Source: Elusimicrobiota bacterium (GTDB lineage Bacteria; Elusimicrobiota; Elusimicrobia; 2-02-FULL-39-32). From it: a stretch of 7,132 nucleotides of DNA. The translations under genes and the position numbers were made by a program. Numbering within the stretch: the first letter of the stretch is position 1; each line of letters starts with the position of its first letter. Positions 1 to 5,357 of this stretch are shown piece after piece. The notes below the pieces were generated by a model. That model saw only the letters and a list, made by a program, of their open reading frames with translations. It was not told the origin of the DNA and made no database searches. The DNA lies in assembly GCA_016193115.1 (NCBI GenBank), contig JACPSV010000031.1, positions 1 to 7,132 on the forward strand, read 5' to 3'.

Positions 1-2202
1 GCGGACTATGTGGATCTCGGAACCGAATGGAGAAAGATCAAAATCCCGCTCAAAGAGTTTCAGGAAGTGGACCTGACCTCGCTGGACAACATCAACCTGG
101 GATTTTCGGGGGAGGACGGGGAAGGCCAGATTTATCTGGACGACTTTCAGTTTGAAGTGCCCGAAGTCGGAGAAGAAGAAAGGGCTCTCACGGGAAAATT
201 TTCCAACAAGGTCTTGATAGACAGTTTTGAAAGACCCAACCCAACGGACGTCTATCTGATCTACGAAGGAGACGATTCCTCCTTGAAATTAAACTCTTCC
301 CGCATTGTCAAGGAGGGGAACTATTCCATGGAATTGGAATACACTTTATCCACGACGCGCCCCTGGGGATCCTGGGTAGCGGCGCGCTGGCAGTCCCGGG
401 AAACAACTCTCGATTGGCAAGGCGCCCAGGATATCAAACTGTGGGTCAAAGGAGACGGTTCCGACAACATATTTAAGTTTTCTTTGATTGACGCCGACGG
501 CGAAAAGTGGACGATTGAGAACGACCAAATCTTAAAATCAACCGTCTGGGAAATGGTTCAGATTCCCATTGACCAGCTCGAACTGGACGAAAAGTCAGCG
601 GTCAAAAACGAAAAAATAGATTTAGAGCAGGTGCGCGCTTACGAAATGACGATTCTCGGCAGCGGAGGATCCAAGAACACTTCCGGAGTTAAGACCTCTG
701 TCGGCAAAATTCAGGTGGATCATCTCTATGTCTCCGGAGAACAGATCAGTTCCGTCTGGGCCGTGCCCACTCAAATCTCGGAAAAAACAAAGCTGGAACC
801 TTTCCGCATCGGAAACATTGAACTGAACGGGCAGGTTTTCACCGAGTTTCTGCATGCTCCGGAACAAAGAAGCACGGTCAACCACTTCGGAAAAATCATT
901 GCCAACGGTAAAGTCAAAAATTTTAGCGCTAAAATAGAATGGGCGGCGGAAACCCAGGAATTCGGCGATGCGGCCCGTTTCAATGTGGCGGAGTCCACGG
1001 CCAGCGGAACGACCGCCACCACCCAGTCTTCCAAAATCCAGGAAGTCAATTTGCAGCTGTTTGCGAACAACCTGTCTCCTTATTTGACACAGGTGACTTT
1101 AGGGAATATCTTCGTTGACTATTCTCCCTTCACGTTCTCGCCTGTTTTCGGGTTTAAGGGAATCAGCGCGGAAGGAGACGTGGACACTCTCAATTACCAT
1201 CTTTTCGCGATCAAACATAAGTACGACTCTTTTACGGGCGGGTCGCGCTTGAAATTTTTCTGGAAAGGGTTTCGTGTCACGGGTATCGGCGTTTACTTCA
1301 GCGAAACCGCTAAAATCAACAGCGCCGGGAGTCTGGGTCAAGGAACGATCAATACGTCTTCAGACCTGCAATTAAAGGAAGTGCAGAACGATCTCGTCAC
1401 GACACTTCAGGCGGAGCGTCCTCTTTGGCGGGAACGCGTCACGTTGGGAGGGACGTTGGGGTACAACCGTTACAATCAATTAGCGACTGCGGACCGTTCC
1501 AGTCCTTTTGATCCTGTCTTTGGCAACGCGTTACAGCCGCCCCTGGACGTCAACGGAAAAATGTTCCGCGGAAAGATCGCTTTACACGATCTTTATTTGC
1601 CCGGTTTCAAAACATTTTATGAGTATCGCAGCGTGGACACAGAGTTTAAACCGCGTTACCGTCAAAGCCCTATCAGTTTCGACGATTCGGACAGCGATCA
1701 GAGAGGGCACAACATTCGTATCGTGGAGGGATGGCGAGGTTTCTTGGCTTCTCTGGAATATGATACAATGAAACGAGCTTCTAACGATACTTATGATAGG
1801 AATCGTTGGAACTGGGGAGTCGGGTATTACGGTTTCCACAAGCTGGATCTGGCCTTCAATCAAGAGATTCGCAGAGAAACCTACGCCTTCGTGAGCAATC
1901 GCACGGGGGTTTCTTACTCCAAGAATGAGCGGGTGACAGTCAGTGAAATTTATGTCCGCGCGCAGCTGACTCCCAGGATGATATTTTTCTTCAAACCCAA
2001 GAGGGAAGATATTGAGCATCCTCAGACCGGTCTCACGTTTGCAAATGAGTCCATTTATGGTAAACTCGAGTTTTTCGCAACCACGAACCTAAAAATTCAA
2101 GGAGAGTTTAGAACCACCCATTTCGGTGTTAAGGATTTTGAACCTAAAGGATTCCCATACGATGACAACTTCGTCAGAACCAACATCGAATTCAATTTCT
2201 AA
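1..2202 (+). CDS. Outer-membrane beta-barrel protein with N-terminal carbohydrate-binding-like modules (5' partial)
   Basis: The reading frame is open from base 1, so the gene begins upstream; the GTG at 10 lies inside a domain and is not the start. 733 residues are visible (residue 1 = codon at base 1). Residues 1-53 are the tail of a jelly-roll module, with a W-x-x-x-x-IP strand at 10-16 and a closing GQIYLDDF at 42-49. Residues about 71-246 form a second, complete module: it opens VLIDSFERPN, repeats the W...IP strand at 183-189, and closes with VDHLYVSG. This pattern resembles CBM11/CIA30-like galactose-binding folds. From about 260 to 733 the sequence alternates polar and hydrophobic/aromatic residues and ends FVRTNIEFNF, a terminal-Phe beta-signal typical of BAM-inserted outer-membrane proteins. 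Probable role: surface or periplasmic glycan binding plus passage across the outer membrane, serving the importer encoded directly downstream. The barrel call is good; the module family and ligand are inferred. No SusC-type plug or TonB box is visible, but the N-terminus is missing. Confidence 0.85.
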   Translation, partial: ADYVDLGTEWRKIKIPLKEFQEVDLTSLDNINLGFSGEDGEGQIYLDDFQFEVPEVGEEERALTGKFSNKVLIDSFERPNPTDVYLIYEGDDSSLKLNSSRIVKEGNYSMELEYTLSTTRPWGSWVAARWQSRETTLDWQGAQDIKLWVKGDGSDNIFKFSLIDADGEKWTIENDQILKSTVWEMVQIPIDQLELDEKSAVKNEKIDLEQVRAYEMTILGSGGSKNTSGVKTSVGKIQVDHLYVSGEQISSVWAVPTQISEKTKLEPFRIGNIELNGQVFTEFLHAPEQRSTVNHFGKIIANGKVKNFSAKIEWAAETQEFGDAARFNVAESTASGTTATTQSSKIQEVNLQLFANNLSPYLTQVTLGNIFVDYSPFTFSPVFGFKGISAEGDVDTLNYHLFAIKHKYDSFTGGSRLKFFWKGFRVTGIGVYFSETAKINSAGSLGQGTINTSSDLQLKEVQNDLVTTLQAERPLWRERVTLGGTLGYNRYNQLATADRSSPFDPVFGNALQPPLDVNGKMFRGKIALHDLYLPGFKTFYEYRSVDTEFKPRYRQSPISFDDSDSDQRGHNIRIVEGWRGFLASLEYDTMKRASNDTYDRNRWNWGVGYYGFHKLDLAFNQEIRRETYAFVSNRTGVSYSKNERVTVSEIYVRAQLTPRMIFFFKPKREDIEHPQTGLTFANESIYGKLEFFATTNLKIQGEFRTTHFGVKDFEPKGFPYDDNFVRTNIEFNF
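2146..2151 (+). promoter_or_regulatory. Ribosome binding site for the binding-protein/permease fusion gene
   Basis: AAAGGA lies 10 bases before the ATG at 2162, inside the end of the preceding coding region. It supports ATG 2162 over the in-frame GTG at 2126. Starting at 2162 gives a short polar N-region before the hydrophobic signal core; the GTG would add 12 residues in front of it. Confidence 0.6.
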
Positions 2203-4477
2203 AACAAATCCCTTCCTTTATTATTTTACCCTTATCTTTTCGCTCTTCCTAACCGTTCCCGCTACAGCGAAGGACCGGACTTTGACCGTGTGGGCCATGG
2301 GGGAAGAGGGACTGCGCATTTCCATTATGGCGCGCAGGTTTGAGAAAGAAAACCCGGGCGTCAAAGTCATCACCCAAGCGATCCCCTGGGACGCCGCGCA
2401 CGAAAAACTCTTGACGTCCGTTGTGGGCGGTCTTCCTCCGGACGTCTGCCAATTGGGTACCACATGGATGGCGGAGTTCTCAACCCTGAAAGCGTTGGAA
2501 CCTCTGGAAAGCTACACCGCAAATTCTAAGAATATCCGCAAAGAAAATTTTTTCGAAGGTTCATGGAATACCTGCAGGGTCGGCGAAAAATTGTACGGTG
2601 TCCCCTGGTATGTGGATACGCGGGTACTCTTTTACCGCAAAGACCTTTTGGCGGACGTTGGTTTTTCTCATCCACCCAGAGACTGGGAAGAATTTAAAGA
2701 AGTTTGCCAGAGACTGGCCAAAGACAGCGACGGCGACGGCAAAGTAGACCGCTACGGGATTACGTTGCCCGTCCGTAGTTGGGGCGTTTTCCTTCCTTTC
2801 GTCTGGCAAAACGGCGGCGATATTTTTAAGACGACCGCTCCCGAATTTAGGGAAGCTCTCCTTTATTACATGAGCTTCTTCCGTGAAAACCTTACCCCGT
2901 CCGGCCGGGCAGCCGATGTGGACCTTTTCCAGGCGTTCAAAACAGGATTCTACCCCATGTTTATCTCCGGCCCCTGGATGGTAGAACTGATCCAAAGGGA
3001 AATTCCGGAAATCCAAGGGAAATGGAGCGTCTCGGTCCTGCCGGCAAAAAAGAAGTTCACTTCTTTCGTCGGCGGCTGTAATTTGGTTCTGTTTAAGGAT
3101 TCCAAAGAAAAGGAGATCGGCTGGAAGTTTATAGAGTTTATGAGCCGTCCCGACATCCAAATTGAATGGCATAAAATTATGAAAAGCCTGCCCGCGGTTC
3201 GCGCCGCGTGGGAGGATCCTCTCCTGCAAAAACATCCGATGCTCAAAGTTTTCGGAGAACAGATGAAAGACACCCAAAGTCCGCCCAACGTTCCCGAGTG
3301 GGAACAGATTGCGGATCGTCTGGAAAGCCGCATGGAGGCAATGATTTTGTCCGATAGAATTCTGGACGGCAACATAACAGCCACTCTGGAATCCCTGGAA
3401 AAAGATTTTCAGGAAATTCTCCGGAAACAGGAAACGCCTAAAGTGGGATTTCAAAAATTTCTATTTTTCTCATTGGCCGGTTCGTTCGGTCTCTTAGCTT
3501 TTTGGATCGCGTGGAAGAACGGGTTCTTGAGGTTCCGGCAGTCGGAAAGACGCAAACAACCCCGATCCGAAAAGGCCGGCTCGGAAATGCTCAACCTTAA
3601 GAAATCGGTTCCGGGCTATCTCTTCATACTCCCTTCCGTTCTGATCCTCACTATTTTTCTTTTTATCCCGATCCTATTCTCATTTCTTTTAAGCATGACA
3701 GACTGGAACATTTACGGATTAGCCGACAAAACCAAGGTAGGTTTTATCGGATTCAGAAACTATACCACGGTGTTAGGCGACGCCATATTCTGGAAATCTC
3801 TCTGGAACACCCTGATTTTTACGGGGGCCGGGGTTCCGTTTACGATTATGATTTCCCTTTTGTGCGCCACCGTATTGAACGAGAAAATGGTGCGGTTCAA
3901 AACTTTTTTCCGAACGGCTTATTTCATTCCCGTGGTTTGCACGATTGTCGCGGTTGCCGTCTTATGGCGTTGGATCTATAATCCCGAGTACGGACTTTTG
4001 AATTGGGTATTAAGGAGCCTGCATCTGGACGGGTTTAACTGGTTGAGCGATCCCAGAACGGCTCTGGCTTCCTTGATCTTGATGGCCGCCTGGAAAAATT
4101 TCGGTTCCAACATGGTCATATTTCTGGCGGGATTGCAAAGTATTCCGGAAACCCTGTACGAATCGGCTCGCATTGACGGAGCCAACGCCTGGCAACTTTT
4201 TCTGCATGTGACGCTGCCGGGACTGCGCAGCATCATGACGTTTGTGGTCATCATCACGACGATTGGGTATCTTCAGTTCTTTGCCGAACCCTACGTCATG
4301 ACCAAAGGCGGCCCGCTCAACTCCACGATGTCTATCATGCTTTACATGTATAACCAAGGTTTCAAGTTTTTTGAGTTGGGATACGCCTCCGCTCTAGCCT
4401 ACATTCTTTTTGGCATTATATTTGTTTTTACGATTGTCCAAATCCGCATCCGTAAGAGCGGTTTTCAGGTTAACTAA
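2162..4477 (+). CDS. Fused sugar ABC transporter: periplasmic binding protein plus MalF-type permease
   Basis: 771 residues from ATG 2162. Residues 1-36 are a signal peptide: Lys14, hydrophobic core FLYYFTLIFSLFL at 18-30, likely cleavage after ATA at 36, and no lipobox Cys. Residues about 40-425 are a family-1 type (CUT1) sugar-binding protein, with GGLPPDV, YGVPWYVDTRVLFYRKDLL, an EF-hand-like loop DSDGDGKVD at 188-196, SGPW and GFIEFMSRP-like helices (KFIEFMSRPDIQ). A membrane helix follows at about 433-451, then a basic linker (FRQSERRKQPR) at 458-468. A complete MalF-like permease runs from about 476 to 771. It contains GFIGFRNY and the EAA loop ESARIDGA (667-674) ending in LP (685-686), which docks the ATPase. 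Such subunits are normally separate genes of about 430 and 295 residues. The predicted topology is coherent: binding domain outside, basic linker inside, permease TM1 going out. The start overlaps the barrel gene by 41 bases and the stop is 13 bases before the MalG-type gene. The sugar is unknown; context suggests a beta-galactoside or related oligosaccharide. Confidence 0.93.
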   Translation: MTTSSEPTSNSISKTNPFLYYFTLIFSLFLTVPATAKDRTLTVWAMGEEGLRISIMARRFEKENPGVKVITQAIPWDAAHEKLLTSVVGGLPPDVCQLGTTWMAEFSTLKALEPLESYTANSKNIRKENFFEGSWNTCRVGEKLYGVPWYVDTRVLFYRKDLLADVGFSHPPRDWEEFKEVCQRLAKDSDGDGKVDRYGITLPVRSWGVFLPFVWQNGGDIFKTTAPEFREALLYYMSFFRENLTPSGRAADVDLFQAFKTGFYPMFISGPWMVELIQREIPEIQGKWSVSVLPAKKKFTSFVGGCNLVLFKDSKEKEIGWKFIEFMSRPDIQIEWHKIMKSLPAVRAAWEDPLLQKHPMLKVFGEQMKDTQSPPNVPEWEQIADRLESRMEAMILSDRILDGNITATLESLEKDFQEILRKQETPKVGFQKFLFFSLAGSFGLLAFWIAWKNGFLRFRQSERRKQPRSEKAGSEMLNLKKSVPGYLFILPSVLILTIFLFIPILFSFLLSMTDWNIYGLADKTKVGFIGFRNYTTVLGDAIFWKSLWNTLIFTGAGVPFTIMISLLCATVLNEKMVRFKTFFRTAYFIPVVCTIVAVAVLWRWIYNPEYGLLNWVLRSLHLDGFNWLSDPRTALASLILMAAWKNFGSNMVIFLAGLQSIPETLYESARIDGANAWQLFLHVTLPGLRSIMTFVVIITTIGYLQFFAEPYVMTKGGPLNSTMSIMLYMYNQGFKFFELGYASALAYILFGIIFVFTIVQIRIRKSGFQVN
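3443..3586 (+). other. Junction region of the fusion: extra membrane helix and basic cytoplasmic linker
   Basis: This segment encodes residues 428-475 of the fusion protein. A hydrophobic stretch FLFFSLAGSFGLLAFWIAW (433-451) is followed by K, R and RRK residues. By the positive-inside rule the helix runs from periplasm to cytoplasm, so the binding domain stays anchored outside and the MalF-type TM1 (about 487-507) starts from the cytoplasm as in unfused permeases. A Met codon at 3587 begins the permease part, preceded by AAAAGG at 3570-3575 with 11 bases of spacing. It may be a relic of, or a secondary, start. The boundaries are approximate. Confidence 0.7.
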
Positions 4478-4490
4478 CGCAAACACGACC

Positions 4491-5339
4491 ATGTTTACAG
4501 AATCGGATCGCTATAAAATAATCCGCGCGGTAGAAAAGTTCTGGCTGCACCTCATCCTTTTGTTCGGATTGGCGCTGACGATCACGCCTTTTGTCTGGAT
4601 GGTCTCCACTTCTTTGAAAGAGGGGGGCGGCATTTTCACGTACCCGCCCCAGTGGATACCGGAAAACCCGACTCTGGAATGGTATCGCCAGCTTTTTCGG
4701 GACGTAGATTTCTTTCTGCACTTCAAAAATAGCCTGATTGTTTCTATTTCCATTACACTTTGCAATTTGTTTCTGTGTTCCCTTGCGGGATACGCTTTTG
4801 CCAAGTTAAGGTTCATGGGACGGGACAGGATATTCACTCTCCTGATGGCCACTTTAATGATTCCCGGCCAGATTCTGATGATTCCGGTTTTCCTTTTTCT
4901 TAAACAGTTGGGACTTTTGAATACCTACTGGGGACTTATTATTCCCGCCAGCGTTGGAATTTTTGGCATATTTCTGGTTCGCCAGTTCATGATGACAATT
5001 CCGGACGACCTTGTGGAAGCAGCCCGGATTGACGGTTGCTCCGAATTTCGCATTTACTGGAACGTCATTCTCCCTTTATGCAAGCCTGTGCTCGCCACGC
5101 TTGGCATTTTCACGTTCATGGGCGCATGGAACGATTTCCTGGGTCCCTTGATCGTCATGACCGGCGAAGAAAAATATACGCTCACTGTCGCGCTCGCCAA
5201 CTTGAACGGACAACATGCCACCAAGTTTGGTCTTCTGATGGCCGGCGCGTTTGTCGTGGTCATCCCCATTATTTTGATATTTATTTTCGCGCAGAAATAC
5301 GTGATTCGCGGCATCGCGACCACAGGACTTAAAGAATAA
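4491..5339 (+). CDS. Carbohydrate ABC transporter permease, MalG type
   Basis: 282 residues, the usual length of MalG-family inner-membrane permeases. The first membrane helix (about 17-38) leads to the family-typical WMVSTSLK. It is followed by an N-S-L helix with GYAFAKLRF, then further helices including IPGQILMIPVFLFLK-type segments. The EAA loop is EAARIDGC at 176-183 with LP at 194-195, the contact site for the ATPase subunit. The C-terminus RGIATTGLKE matches the family's short basic tail. It should pair with the MalF half of the preceding fusion protein to form the translocation pore. ATG 4491 is chosen because it puts a normal short cytoplasmic N-terminus before TM1; extending upstream in frame to 4410 would only overlap the previous gene. 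No clear Shine-Dalgarno precedes it, so translation is probably coupled to the stop codon 13 bases upstream. The substrate is not readable from the sequence. Confidence 0.95.
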   Translation: MFTESDRYKIIRAVEKFWLHLILLFGLALTITPFVWMVSTSLKEGGGIFTYPPQWIPENPTLEWYRQLFRDVDFFLHFKNSLIVSISITLCNLFLCSLAGYAFAKLRFMGRDRIFTLLMATLMIPGQILMIPVFLFLKQLGLLNTYWGLIIPASVGIFGIFLVRQFMMTIPDDLVEAARIDGCSEFRIYWNVILPLCKPVLATLGIFTFMGAWNDFLGPLIVMTGEEKYTLTVALANLNGQHATKFGLLMAGAFVVVIPIILIFIFAQKYVIRGIATTGLKE

Positions 5340-5340
5340 A

Positions 5341-5354
5341 AAGGAATTCCAGGA
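5341..5354 (+). promoter_or_regulatory. Ribosome binding region of the GH35 gene
   Basis: The 18-base gap after the MalG-type stop contains AAGGA (5341-5345), 12 bases before ATG 5358. It also contains AGGA (5351-5354), 9 bases before a second in-frame ATG at 5364. Either start is possible and they differ by two residues. The gap holds no terminator, so the enzyme gene is cotranscribed with the transporter. Confidence 0.55.
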
Positions 5355-5357
5355 CCC

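Noticed and set aside
1508..1771. 87-codon plus-strand frame inside the barrel gene
   Set aside because: It is an out-of-frame shadow of the barrel coding sequence with no recognisable features.
2126..2161. GTG start 12 codons upstream for the fusion gene
   Set aside because: It would lengthen the overlap and the polar region before the signal core. ATG 2162 has an AAAGGA at good spacing.
2561..3454. 297-codon open frame on the minus strand
   Set aside because: It lies wholly inside the binding-protein coding region, its translation shows no family motifs, and the opposite strand matches the CUT1 binding-protein pattern along its whole length.
3443..3589. The fusion being an assembly or sequencing artefact
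   Set aside because: The frame stays open with sensible coding, and the junction adds a membrane helix plus a basic linker that makes the topology coherent, which a simple indel would not create. It is not fully excluded without reads.
4410..4490. Longer in-frame start for the MalG-type permease
   Set aside because: The extra residues are only an alternate frame of the preceding permease's C-terminus. ATG 4491 gives the normal family length.
5036..5332. 98-codon plus-strand frame inside the MalG-type gene
   Set aside because: It is rich in Arg and His, typical of a shifted frame, and overlaps conserved MalG sequence including the end of the EAA loop region.
5340..5357. Terminator or promoter between the permease and GH35 genes
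   Set aside because: Only 18 bases, with a short GGAATTCC palindrome too small for a terminator and no room for a promoter with a leader.
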